Below are positions 1-7,117 of a DNA stretch of 64,000 nt, one piece after another. Position 1 is the first letter of the stretch; every line of letters begins with the position of its first letter. The stretch is from Streptomyces spinosisporus (GTDB taxonomy: Bacteria > Actinomycetota > Actinomycetes > Streptomycetales > Streptomycetaceae). A model generated the notes under the pieces. It was not told where the DNA came from. It worked only from the letters and a program-made list of their open reading frames with translations, and did no database searches. Made by a program: the position numbers and the translations under genes. Location of the stretch: positions 124,001 to 188,000 of the forward strand of contig NZ_JALDAX010000013.1 in assembly GCF_022698145.1 (NCBI RefSeq). The letters are read 5' to 3'.

Positions 1-88
1 GGCGCATCCGGGCGTTGTGCGACCAGGTGCGCAACTGGCCCTCGGTGCCGTACCACTGGTGGCTTCTGAGCTCTTCGGGGGACTTCAT
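1..88 (-). CDS. IlvD/Edd-family sugar-acid dehydratase, N-terminal fragment
   Basis: Only the first 29 codons lie in the window; the gene runs off the left edge. The start ATG overlaps the stop of the upstream dehydratase gene in an ATGA junction, so the two are translationally coupled. The peptide begins MKSPEELRSHQWYG and continues to a WSHNARMR stretch. This resembles the N-terminus of the IlvD/Edd dehydratases that act on arabinonate, xylonate or related aldonates (family knowledge, from a short match). In this setting it would make a 2-keto-3-deoxy sugar acid for the next enzyme. The Fe-S ligand cysteines lie outside the window, so the substrate cannot be judged. Confidence 0.75.
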   Translation of the reverse strand, partial: MKSPEELRSHQWYGTEGQLRTWSHNARMR

Positions 89-996
89 ATCGACCACCCC
101 GCGGCTATCGCGGCGACCTCGGCGCGCTTGTCCTCCGCCAGCGGCTTGCTCGGCGGACGGACCTCGCGGCGGCACAGGCCGAGGGAGGCGAGGGCCTCCT
201 TGACGACGGTGACGTTGTCGGCGGAGCCGTTGGCCGCGCGCAGCTCCTCGAAGCGGCGGATCTGTTCCCAGACCTTCATGGCGGCCGGGTAGTCGCCGGA
301 TCGAAGCGCTTCGATCATGTTCAGCGAGACGGACGGGGCGACGTTCACCAGCCCCGAGGTGAAGCCGGTGGCGCCCGCCGAGAAGTAGGAGGGGGCGTAC
401 GGCTCGGCGAGACCGGCCACCCAGACGAACCGGTCCAGGCCCGCGTCCCGTGCGAACGCGGCGAACTTGGCGGCGTCCGGCACGGCGTACTTGACGCCGA
501 TCACGTTCGGGCAGGCGTCGGCCAGCTGGGCGAGCCGGGCTCCGGTGAGCTGGGCATTGCGGATGTACGGGACGACGCCCAGCTCCGGGACGGACTCGGC
601 GATGGCGCGGTGGTAGTCGACCCAGCCGGCCTGGGAGACGTACGGGTGGACGGGCTGATGGACCATCACCATCCGGGCGCCGTGCTCGCGGGCGTGCCGG
701 GCGGAGTCGACGGCGGTCGGCACGTCGAGACCGACGCCGGCCAGGACCACGGCCCGGTCCCCCGCCTCGTCGAGGGTCAGCTCGGTGACCAGGCGGCGCT
801 CCTCGGGGGTGAGGGCGTAGAACTCGCCGGTGTTGCCGTTCGGGGTGAGGGTGGTGACGCCGCCGTCCAGCAGCCGACGCAGCAGCGCCCGGTGGACGTC
901 CCTGTCGACGCTGCCGTCCTCGGCGAACGGGGTCACCGGGATCGCCACCACGTCGGCCAGGGCCGCCCGCTGGGTCTCGAACGCCGCGCTGCTCAT
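85..996 (-). CDS. DapA-family 2-keto-3-deoxy sugar-acid dehydratase/aldolase
   Basis: A 303-residue class I aldolase-fold protein. The N-terminal IPVTPF strand, the GNTGEF loop (residues 54-59), a proton-relay Tyr144 in VVPYIRN and the Schiff-base Lys169 in VIGVKYA are all present, so it should be active. The members it most resembles act on 2-keto-3-deoxy sugar acids rather than in lysine synthesis. The start ATG lies inside the stop codon of the upstream GntR gene, and its own stop overlaps the start of an IlvD/Edd dehydratase. This makes a regulator-dehydratase-dehydratase operon for one sugar acid. Whether it dehydrates to a semialdehyde or cleaves to pyruvate cannot be read from the sequence. 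Confidence 0.85.
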   Translation of the reverse strand: MSSAAFETQRAALADVVAIPVTPFAEDGSVDRDVHRALLRRLLDGGVTTLTPNGNTGEFYALTPEERRLVTELTLDEAGDRAVVLAGVGLDVPTAVDSARHAREHGARMVMVHQPVHPYVSQAGWVDYHRAIAESVPELGVVPYIRNAQLTGARLAQLADACPNVIGVKYAVPDAAKFAAFARDAGLDRFVWVAGLAEPYAPSYFSAGATGFTSGLVNVAPSVSLNMIEALRSGDYPAAMKVWEQIRRFEELRAANGSADNVTVVKEALASLGLCRREVRPPSKPLAEDKRAEVAAIAAGWSI

Positions 997-1649
997 GACT
1001 GACCTTCCTCTGCCTGGGCCTCGGGGAACGCTCGCCGCACGAAGGACGCGATGTGCGCGTGCAGGGCACGGGCCGCGCCGTCCGCGTCGCCGTCGAGGGC
1101 GAGCCGCAGGATCTCGCGGTGCTCGCCCGCCTCCCGCTCCCAGGACGGGTCCGCGGCCCAGGCCACGGCGGAGACCAGGGCGGCCTGGTCGCGGACCTCG
1201 TCGAGCATCCGGCCGAGCAGCGGGTTGCCGCACGGCAGGTAGAGCGCGCGGTGGAACTCCCGGTTGGCGAGGGAGCGTTCGGCGGTGTCGGCCGCGTTGT
1301 CGGCCCGGGTCAGGGCCTCGCGCGCATCGTCGAGCGAGGCACCGCGCCCGACCGCCCGCCTCAGCGCCTCCGGTTCGAGCAGCAGCCGTACGTCGTAGAC
1401 CTCGCGCGCCATGTCGGCGTCCACCATGCGCACCGTGACGCCCTTGTACTGGCTCATCACCACAAGACCGGTGCCGGCCAGGGTCTTGAGCGCCTCGCGC
1501 ACGGGGGTCTTGGACACCCCGAACTGTGCGGCGAGGTCGGTCTCGACCAGGGCCTGACCGGGCGTCAACTGCCCGGTGAGGATGCGGTGTTTGATCGCGT
1601 CCAGCACATATTGCGTGCGGGACGGGATCGGCAGGGGCACAGAGGTCAT
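993..1649 (-). CDS. GntR-family (FCD/FadR subfamily) transcriptional regulator
   Basis: A 218-residue protein. An N-terminal winged helix-turn-helix (residues about 10-75) contains LVETDLAAQFGVSKTPVREAL, typical of the GntR DNA-binding helix. An all-helical FCD effector domain follows (about 85-210) with the NREFHRAL and EHREIL histidines that bind metal or carboxylate ligands in this class. It is first in the operon and overlaps the sugar-acid dehydratase gene by ATGA, so it is most likely a local repressor relieved by a sugar acid. Palindromic sequence sits 30-55 bases upstream of its start. Confidence 0.9.
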   Translation of the reverse strand: MTSVPLPIPSRTQYVLDAIKHRILTGQLTPGQALVETDLAAQFGVSKTPVREALKTLAGTGLVVMSQYKGVTVRMVDADMAREVYDVRLLLEPEALRRAVGRGASLDDAREALTRADNAADTAERSLANREFHRALYLPCGNPLLGRMLDEVRDQAALVSAVAWAADPSWEREAGEHREILRLALDGDADGAARALHAHIASFVRRAFPEAQAEEGQS

Positions 1650-1679
1650 GCGCGCCTCTCGGATCTCGCGTATCGCGTC

Positions 1680-1702
1680 TCATATATGACGTACGAAGTA
1701 CG
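1680..1702. promoter_or_regulatory. Candidate GntR operator: two adjacent palindromes
   Basis: TCATATATGA (1680-1689) is a perfect 10-bp palindrome. The next 13 bases, CGTACGAAGTACG (1690-1702), are palindromic except at the centre. They lie upstream of the FCD-type GntR gene, where autoregulatory sites of this family are usually found. Assignment to this regulator is inference. Confidence 0.45.
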
Positions 1703-1774
1703 ACGCGATGAAGGTAGGAGCGGGCGCGGCCTTCGTCAATGCCTCTGACAAAAGAAGGCTTCCGAGTAAGGAAT

Positions 1775-2374
1775 TCAGTGCTCCGGGCGCCAGTCCGGCT
1801 TTCGTCCGCTCAGCCCGACCGCCCGGTCGAGCAGGTCGGCGCCGGACGGCACCGGCACGACGGGGCCGAAGATGCCGCCGCCGCGGCTCGGGTCGTCCGC
1901 CGCGGCGAACAGGAAGTCGTGGCACATCCGCAGGGCGGCCGGGTCGGGGTCGTAGTCCTGGCCGGTGGCGCGGGCGAGGTCCCAGCCGTGGATCACCAGT
2001 TCGTCGGTGGCGACGGCCGCGGCGACGTCGCCGGGCAGGTCGATGCCGCCGGCGCGGGTCATGCCCGTCCAGGCGGCGGGGTCGCGCCAGGACTCGGCCA
2101 GCTCGTCGAGCACCTTGGACAGCTCCTCGCGCCAGCCCGGGCCGAGTTCCGGCACGGCGGCGGGGTCCGGGGCGGTGTCGGTCGAGCCGCCCAAGTCCTT
2201 GCGGGCGGCGTCGCGGAAGGCGACGGTCAGGCCGAGGACATGGCCCAGCAGGCCCTGCACGGTGTAGTCGGGGCAGGGCGTGGGGCCCGTCATGTGCTCC
2301 TCGCGCACCCCCTGGGCGAGCCTCGCGATGACACGCGTCTGCGGTCCGAGGTCGAGGGTCGTGTTGTCCGTCAT
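1775..2374 (-). CDS. TIGR03086-type DinB-like metal-binding protein
   Basis: A 199-residue protein beginning MTDNTTLDLGPQ. The segment PCPDYTVQGLLGHVLGL (His45) and the later IHGWDLARATGQ are the signatures of the actinobacterial TIGR03086/maleylpyruvate-isomerase-like four-helix proteins. Their histidines bind a divalent metal and some members are mycothiol-dependent. The ATG is chosen because GAGGAG sits 7 bases upstream. The biochemical role is unknown. It lies downstream of a DUF6010-type gene on the same strand, separated by a tandem repeat. Confidence 0.8.
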   Translation of the reverse strand: MTDNTTLDLGPQTRVIARLAQGVREEHMTGPTPCPDYTVQGLLGHVLGLTVAFRDAARKDLGGSTDTAPDPAAVPELGPGWREELSKVLDELAESWRDPAAWTGMTRAGGIDLPGDVAAAVATDELVIHGWDLARATGQDYDPDPAALRMCHDFLFAAADDPSRGGGIFGPVVPVPSGADLLDRAVGLSGRKPDWRPEH

Positions 2375-2400
2375 GCGTTGCTCCTCGTGGTCCGGGGCCT

Positions 2401-2441
2401 CGAAGGCTCTCGAAGGTTCTCTAAGGTTCTCGAAGGGTTCT
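2401..2441. repeat. Four-copy 10-bp tandem repeat
   Basis: The unit CGAAGGTTCT occurs four times head to tail: CGAAGGCTCT, CGAAGGTTCT, CTAAGGTTCT, CGAAGGGTTCT (the last with one extra G). It fills the gap between the DUF6010-type stop and the TIGR03086-type start. The 10-bp period equals one helical turn. Function unknown. Confidence 0.85.
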
Positions 2442-2472
2442 CCGAGGTGTGGACCGCTCCGGAGCGCAGAAC

Positions 2473-2886
2473 TCATCGCATGCCGGGCTCGGGGTCGGGA
2501 CGTGCCGTGCGCAGCAGCTCGGCCGGTGTGCGGCCGCCGCCCAGGCACCACAGGGCGATCACCGGGTCGCAGATCGCGCACCCCAGCGAGGAGCTGTGGG
2601 CGAAGGGGATGATCGGGTTGCCCTTGACGTGGTGCACGACGTCCCACGCGGTGTGCATGAGCCAGCCGATGCCGACGAAGGTCCAGGAGTCCAGGCCCCG
2701 GTAGGCGACATAGGTGGCGACCGCGGTGAAGGCGAACTCCCAGCCGCCGAGGCCGCCGCCGCTCAGATAGGCGGCGCCCGCCCCGCCGACCATGACCGCG
2801 TTGAGCCTGCGTCGGTGCGGCTCGCGGACCAGGCACATCAGCAGGACGTAGAGGAGGCCGATGAGGATCGGGGCGACGTAGTTCAT
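2473..2886 (-). CDS. DUF6010-like small membrane protein
   Basis: A 137-residue hydrophobic protein starting MNYVAPILIGLLYV. There are about four membrane segments (roughly residues 4-20, 28-45, 50-68 and 95-115). A conserved-looking WLMHTAWDVVHHVKGNPI stretch with three histidines lies in the middle, then SSSLGCAICDP with two cysteines. It resembles proteins annotated DUF6010 (recognition moderate). The His/Cys pattern could bind metal, but no function is known. The gene faces away from the divergent MFS gene. Confidence 0.65.
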   Translation of the reverse strand: MNYVAPILIGLLYVLLMCLVREPHRRRLNAVMVGGAGAAYLSGGGLGGWEFAFTAVATYVAYRGLDSWTFVGIGWLMHTAWDVVHHVKGNPIIPFAHSSSLGCAICDPVIALWCLGGGRTPAELLRTARPDPEPGMR

Positions 2887-3017
2887 GGTGCCGACGCTAG
2901 GGCGGGCGCGCGGGGCGTCCCATGGGGATTACCGACAGCTTCCCACGGGATTCCGCCGCCTTTCTAAGGCAGTTGCCCCATGCCCGAGCGGGGGTCTTAG
3001 ACCCACGATGGCCAGGC

Positions 3018-4265
3018 ATGACGACATCGCTATCGACACCGGCATGGGCGGTGGTGCGGGTCCTGCGGGACCGCAACGCGGGGCTGTATCTCGTGGGCGT
3101 GGTGGTCTCCGGCTTCGGGACGTCGGCGCTGTGGCTGGCGTCGGGTGTGTGGGTCAAGGACCTGACCGGCTCGAACGGCCTCGCGGCGCTGTGCCTGCTC
3201 GCCATGTGGACGCCCACGCTCGCCGGCCCCCTGCTCGGCACCCTCGCCGACCGGGTGCGCCGCAAGCCCCTGCTGATCGGCACGAACCTGCTGCTGGCCG
3301 TCCTCCTGCTCACCCTCTTCACCGTCGACTCCCCCGGCCGCCTCTGGCTGCTCTACGCGGTCCTGTTCGTCTACGGCGCCGCGGGCGTCGTCGAGGACGC
3401 CGCCGAGTCGGCCCTCGTCGCCGCCGCCGTCGACCGGTCCCTGCTCGGCGACTTCAACGGGCTGCGCATGACGGCCACCGAGGGCATGAAGCTGGTGGCG
3501 CCCCTCGCGGGAGCGGGCCTGTACGCGGCCTACGGCGGATCGGGTGTGGCCCTGCTGGACTCGGTCACGTTCGTGCTGGCGGCGGGGGTGTGCACGCTCT
3601 TGCGAGTCCGCGAGGACAGGATGACGCCGCCCACGACCGGCTGGTGGGAGCGGACGGCCGAGGGCACGCGCTGTCTGTGGGCCCACACCCGGCTGCGGCC
3701 ACTGGTCCTGGCGGGCGGCGGCACGATGCTCTGCGCGGGGGTGAGCGGCGCGCTGCTCTACGCCGTCGTCGACGGCCTCGGCCACGCCCCCGCCTACGCC
3801 GGCGTGCTCTACGCCGTCCAGGGCGCGGGTTCGGTCCTGCTCGGGCTGACCTCGGGCGCCGGACTGCGCCTGCTGGGCCAGCGCCGGTTCGCCGCGTTCG
3901 GGATCGCCCTGACGGCGTGCGCGGTGGCGGGCCGGGCGGTGCCGTCCGACGCCGTGGCACTCGCCTGCAGCGCGGCGAGCGGAGTGGGGCTGCCGTGCGT
4001 GCTGATCGCCGCGATGACGGCCGTACAGCGCGAGACCCCGGGCCCCCTTCTCGGCCGCACGGCCGCCACAGCCAACACCCTCATGTTCACCCCCAACGTG
4101 CTCGGCCTCGCCGCGGGCGCAGCCCTGGTCGAACTGATCGACTACCGCCTGGTGCTCGCGACCCTGGGGGTCGCGCTGCTGGCGACCGCCGCGGCCCTGA
4201 TGCAGAGCCGAGCGAGCGCCTCCCGCACCAGCGACAGATCGCCGTCCGACGCCAACCCGGCGTGA
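3018..4265 (+). CDS. MFS transporter (12-TM exporter type)
   Basis: A 415-residue permease with alternating hydrophobic segments throughout and an ADRVRRKPLLIG motif-A loop after TM2, typical of major-facilitator proton antiporters. The ATG at 3018 (MTTSLSTPAW) gives a normal N-terminus; an in-frame ATG at 2922 would add a 32-residue unstructured leader. The last 24 codons are odd. They run antisense through a copy of the 3' end of the next, convergent gene, so the C-terminus QSRASASRTSDRSPSDANPA is probably an accidental fusion product. Substrate unknown. Confidence 0.85.
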   Translation: MTTSLSTPAWAVVRVLRDRNAGLYLVGVVVSGFGTSALWLASGVWVKDLTGSNGLAALCLLAMWTPTLAGPLLGTLADRVRRKPLLIGTNLLLAVLLLTLFTVDSPGRLWLLYAVLFVYGAAGVVEDAAESALVAAAVDRSLLGDFNGLRMTATEGMKLVAPLAGAGLYAAYGGSGVALLDSVTFVLAAGVCTLLRVREDRMTPPTTGWWERTAEGTRCLWAHTRLRPLVLAGGGTMLCAGVSGALLYAVVDGLGHAPAYAGVLYAVQGAGSVLLGLTSGAGLRLLGQRRFAAFGIALTACAVAGRAVPSDAVALACSAASGVGLPCVLIAAMTAVQRETPGPLLGRTAATANTLMFTPNVLGLAAGAALVELIDYRLVLATLGVALLATAAALMQSRASASRTSDRSPSDANPA

Positions 4266-4404
4266 CAGAGCTGCAGTTATGTGGCCCCGAGCCCTCTGAC
4301 CGCGGCCGGGTCGGCCGCCAGGGTGGCGATCTCGCCGTCGGCGCGGGACTGGTCGAACCGGTCGACCACCGCCTGCTCCTCCCGGCACTGGGCGTGACCC
4401 TGAT

Positions 4405-4476
4405 TCAGAGCCGGGCAAGTGCCTCCCCCACCAACGACAGGTCGCCGTCCGACGACAACCCGCCTTGATGCAGCCG
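4405..4476 (-). pseudogene. C-terminal remnant, copy of the 4772-5935 gene
   Basis: Read on the minus strand this stretch encodes LHQGGLSSDGDLSLVGEALARL then TGA. The genuine C-terminus of the downstream gene is LYHAGLASDEDLSLVGEALARL. There is no start or upstream coding sequence, so it is a gene fragment. Amino-acid identity is higher than expected for drifting non-coding DNA. Confidence 0.7.
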
Positions 4477-4632
4477 CGCTTGGGAGGGATCGACTCCTCC
4501 CGGCCCCGCCTCGTCCACCGCCAGAGTGCCGATCTCGCCCCCCGGCACGAGACTGGTCGAACCGGTCGACCACCGCCCGCTCCTCCCGGCCCCGGCGTGG
4601 CGCCGCTAGTGACGGCCGGCCGTGACCCTGGT

Positions 4633-4719
4633 TCAGAGCCGGGCGAGCGCCTCCCCCACCTGCGACAGATCGCCGTCCGAGGCCAACCCGGCCTGATGGA
4701 GCCGCAATTGGGAGGCGCC
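4633..4719 (-). pseudogene. Second C-terminal remnant of the same gene
   Basis: The minus strand reads GASQLRLHQAGLASDG then DLSQVGEALARL and TGA. The intact gene ends GATQLRLYHAGLASDE, DLSLVGEALARL, TGA. Only the last 28 codons survive. This copy lacks the MFS-derived part on its right side and abuts the true gene end. Confidence 0.7.
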
Positions 4720-4771
4720 GAATCCCCCGGTCCCCGGCCATGGCGCCGCTGGTGACGGCCCCGGCCCTGGT

Positions 4772-5935
4772 TCAGAGCCGCGCCAGTGCCTCCCCCACCA
4801 GCGACAGGTCCTCGTCCGACGCCAACCCGGCGTGATACAGCCGCAGTTGTGTGGCGCCGAGGTCTCTGGCCCGGGTCGCGTTCGCCGCCAGGGTGGTGGG
4901 GTTGCCGCCCATGCCGGAGACCACGGTGAAGTTGGCGGCGATCACGCTCTTCTGGTGGCGCTGCTCGGTGAAGGGGGGCAGCAGGTCCGTGCCGCCGGTG
5001 CACGGGACGACCACGCCGTCGGCGACGGACAGGATGTGTGCGGGGTCCACGCCGACGTTGGCGCCGACGTGGTACGTCACCGGATCGGCGTGCAGCAGCA
5101 CCTGGAAGCCCTCGGGGGCCGCCGCGCGCACCGCCCGGACGGCCTCCTCCTGGAGGGTGCGGGCCCTCTCGTCGCGCCACGCGCGCGTGGCGGCCGCCGT
5201 GGCCTCGCCGAGCAGCTTCTCGACCCCGGCCCAGCCCCCGTCGTCCGGCGCGCCCCGCCACAGCGGCTCCAGCGCGTCGCGCACACCGGCCGCCAACTCG
5301 TCCGCGTCCAGGCCCTGTTCGCCGTACCCCTCACGGCAGTACGGGCAGAAGCAGAGCCCCATGAGATACGTACCGGCGTCGCCGAGAGCGACTCCGCCGG
5401 TCTTGTCGTGGGCGTGCAGATGCTGCAGCCCGTACCAGCCGAGTGACTCCAGCTCGGTGCCGCGCGCGCCCGGCCGTACGGCCGCCTCGGCGGCCAGTTC
5501 GACGAGGTACGCGCGCGTGGCGGGCTGCGCGATGCACGGGGCCCACGGGTAGCGGTCGCCGTAGGCGTTGACGACGGAGGTGTCCGGACGCTCCGCGCCC
5601 AGGCGGGAGTTGTGGGCGAGCACGACCCAGGTGTGCACGTCGAGCCCCGCGTCCGCGAGCGCCTGCGCGGCCTCGCCGTACGCGTCCCCGGGCGCCCAGT
5701 CGCCGGCCGCGTACGGCCTGATCTCGTGCCCCTCCCAGCGCGCGTCCGTGGGGTAGAGCACGGCGGCGTGCTCGGCGGTGACGATGCGGTGGCGCGGGTG
5801 GCGCGGCGTCAGCGCGCGCGTGGAGTGGTACGCGGCGGCCAGCGTCACCTGCCGCACCCCGAGCGCGGCGATGCGCCGCGCGGCCTCGGGGTCCCCGTTG
5901 ACGTCCCAGGGGTAGACGAACGCCGACGCCCTCAC
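4772..5935 (-). CDS. Uncharacterised TIM-barrel-like protein coupled to kdgD
   Basis: A 387-residue cytoplasmic protein with a GTG start overlapping the kdgD stop (GTGA). I do not recognise a named family with confidence. The repeated pattern of hydrophobic strands followed by acidic turns (FVYPWDVNGD near residue 6; LDVHTWVVLAHNSRLG near 98; FQVLLHADPVTYH; VVPCTGGTD) looks like a glycoside-hydrolase-type (beta/alpha)8 barrel. A CFCPYC motif (Cys195, 197, 200) could bind zinc or iron. Coupling to the aldarate dehydratase and closeness to uronate dehydrogenase suggest hydrolysis of uronides or handling of a pathway intermediate (inference). Its 3' end is present in degenerate extra copies downstream. 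Confidence 0.7.
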   Translation of the reverse strand: MRASAFVYPWDVNGDPEAARRIAALGVRQVTLAAAYHSTRALTPRHPRHRIVTAEHAAVLYPTDARWEGHEIRPYAAGDWAPGDAYGEAAQALADAGLDVHTWVVLAHNSRLGAERPDTSVVNAYGDRYPWAPCIAQPATRAYLVELAAEAAVRPGARGTELESLGWYGLQHLHAHDKTGGVALGDAGTYLMGLCFCPYCREGYGEQGLDADELAAGVRDALEPLWRGAPDDGGWAGVEKLLGEATAAATRAWRDERARTLQEEAVRAVRAAAPEGFQVLLHADPVTYHVGANVGVDPAHILSVADGVVVPCTGGTDLLPPFTEQRHQKSVIAANFTVVSGMGGNPTTLAANATRARDLGATQLRLYHAGLASDEDLSLVGEALARL

Positions 5936-6879
5936 TTGTCCTCCAGCTCCTCCAGCAGCGCGTACCCGCGTTCGATCAGCGCCGCGAGCTGCTTGACATG
6001 GTCCTCGGTGGGCTCGTGCAGCGGCGGCCGCACCTCGCCCGCGTCCAGGCCGCGCAGCCGTACGCCCGCCTTGACCAGGGCGACGGCGTAACCCCGCCCC
6101 TGGGCCCGCAGCTCGACGAACGGCCGGTAGAAGCCGTCGAGGAGGCGGTGGGCGGTGGTCTCGTCGCCGGTGCGCAGCGCCTCGTAGAAGGCGCGGGCGA
6201 TCTCCGGGGCGAAGCAGAACACGGCGGACGAGTACAGGCCGATGCCGATGGCGCGGTAGGAGAGCTGGGTCTGCTCGGCGGTGGGCAGGCCGTTGAAGTA
6301 CAGGAACTCGCCCGGGACCTCGGTGCGCACGGCGCTGACGATGCGCTGCATCAGGTCGAGGTCGCCGAGGCCGTCCTTGAAGCCGATGACGCCGTCCGTG
6401 CGGGCCAGCTCGACGACGCTCTCGGGCGTGAACACGGCGTTGTCGCGCTGGTAGACGATCACGGGCAGCGCGGTCGCGGCGGCCACCTCGCGGTAGTGCC
6501 GCAGCAGCCCCTCCTGCCCGGCGACCACGAGATAGGGCGGCATGGCGAGCAGGCCGTCCGCCCCCGCCGCCTCGGCGAGGCGCGCGTACCGCACGGCGAG
6601 CGCGGTCCCGTACCCGGCGCCGGCGACGACCGGCACCCGCCCGTCCGCCGCCTGGACGGCCGTCCGTACGCACGCCTCGAACTCCTCGGGCGTGAGCGCG
6701 TGGAACTCGCCGGTGCCGCAGCAGGCGAAGACCGCGGCGGCCCCGGCGTCGACCCCGCGGCGCACATGGGTGCGGTACACGTCGAGGTCGACCGAGCCGT
6801 CCGGGCCGAAGGCGGTGACCGGGAAGAACAGCGGCCCGCTGGGGATGCTGAGTCGAGCGGCGAGGGGGGATGGCGTCAC
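5932..6879 (-). CDS. kdgD: Probable 5-dehydro-4-deoxyglucarate dehydratase
   Basis: A 315-residue DapA-fold enzyme. It keeps the features that set KdgD apart from DapA: FFPVTAFGPDGS, CCGTGEFHALTPEEF (residues 53-67), the proton relay Tyr143 in IVYQRDNAVF, the Schiff-base Lys168 in VIGFKDGLGDLDLM, then NGLPTAE and YSSAVFCFAPE. KdgD decarboxylates and dehydrates 5-keto-4-deoxyglucarate to 2-oxoglutarate semialdehyde (EC 4.2.1.41), the step after aldarate dehydration. It is divergent from uronate dehydrogenase across 238 bases and translationally coupled to the unknown gene downstream. Confidence 0.85.
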   Translation of the reverse strand: MTPSPLAARLSIPSGPLFFPVTAFGPDGSVDLDVYRTHVRRGVDAGAAAVFACCGTGEFHALTPEEFEACVRTAVQAADGRVPVVAGAGYGTALAVRYARLAEAAGADGLLAMPPYLVVAGQEGLLRHYREVAAATALPVIVYQRDNAVFTPESVVELARTDGVIGFKDGLGDLDLMQRIVSAVRTEVPGEFLYFNGLPTAEQTQLSYRAIGIGLYSSAVFCFAPEIARAFYEALRTGDETTAHRLLDGFYRPFVELRAQGRGYAVALVKAGVRLRGLDAGEVRPPLHEPTEDHVKQLAALIERGYALLEELEDK

Positions 6880-7021
6880 GGGCTCTCCCTGTGGCAGGCG
6901 CGTACGTTCTTCTGATCGGTGTCTATATTTCTGAACATCGCCACACTATGGAGCCGACTCGCGGCAGGTCAAGCGCGCAAACCCGCAAGACATCGACGGA
7001 TTCGGCCGCTCCGCGCGACAC

Positions 7022-7051
7022 TTGACGGAGTCGGGCCGCGCTCCTTAGCGT
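7022..7051 (+). promoter_or_regulatory. Sigma-70-like promoter for udh, with flanking direct repeat
   Basis: TTGACG (7022-7027) and TAGCGT (7046-7051) are separated by 18 bases, a good vegetative promoter for the uronate dehydrogenase gene 67 bases downstream. Just after it TGTCCACG-ATG is repeated (7051-7062 and 7070-7081, 19-bp period), a plausible operator over the start of transcription (inference). Confidence 0.5.
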
Positions 7052-7117
7052 GTCCACGAATGTGAATTCTGTCCACGCATGCGGCCGTCATCGGCGGCGG
7101 ACCAAGGAGACCCGAGG

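Larger units (their letters stand above)
4122..4861. repeat. Degenerate tandem array built from the joined 3' ends of two convergent genes
   Basis: Four copies of a mixed unit lie end to end. Each contains, on the plus strand, the last codons of the MFS gene (the CTGGTCGAACTGATCGAC region at 4125, again near 4350 and 4553; missing in the last copy). This is followed by the antisense of the last 25-30 codons of the 4772-5935 gene. The equivalent stop-codon positions are 4202, 4405, 4633 and 4772, so spacings are 203, 228 and 139 bases. Copies differ by many substitutions, mostly at minus-strand third codon positions. Confidence 0.85.

Noticed and set aside
2922..3017. N-terminal extension of the MFS protein from ATG 2922
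   Set aside because: Adds a hydrophilic leader unlike family members; ATG 3018 gives a normal first helix.
4122..4861. CRISPR-like array
   Set aside because: Units are long, uneven (139-228 bp) and degenerate, with gene-derived sequence and no short invariant repeat, and no cas genes are present.
3030..5261. A 743-codon open frame on the minus strand
   Set aside because: Its product is Arg/Gly/Ala-rich low complexity, it runs antisense to the MFS gene and across the repeat array, and it overlaps a better gene. It is a product of high GC content.
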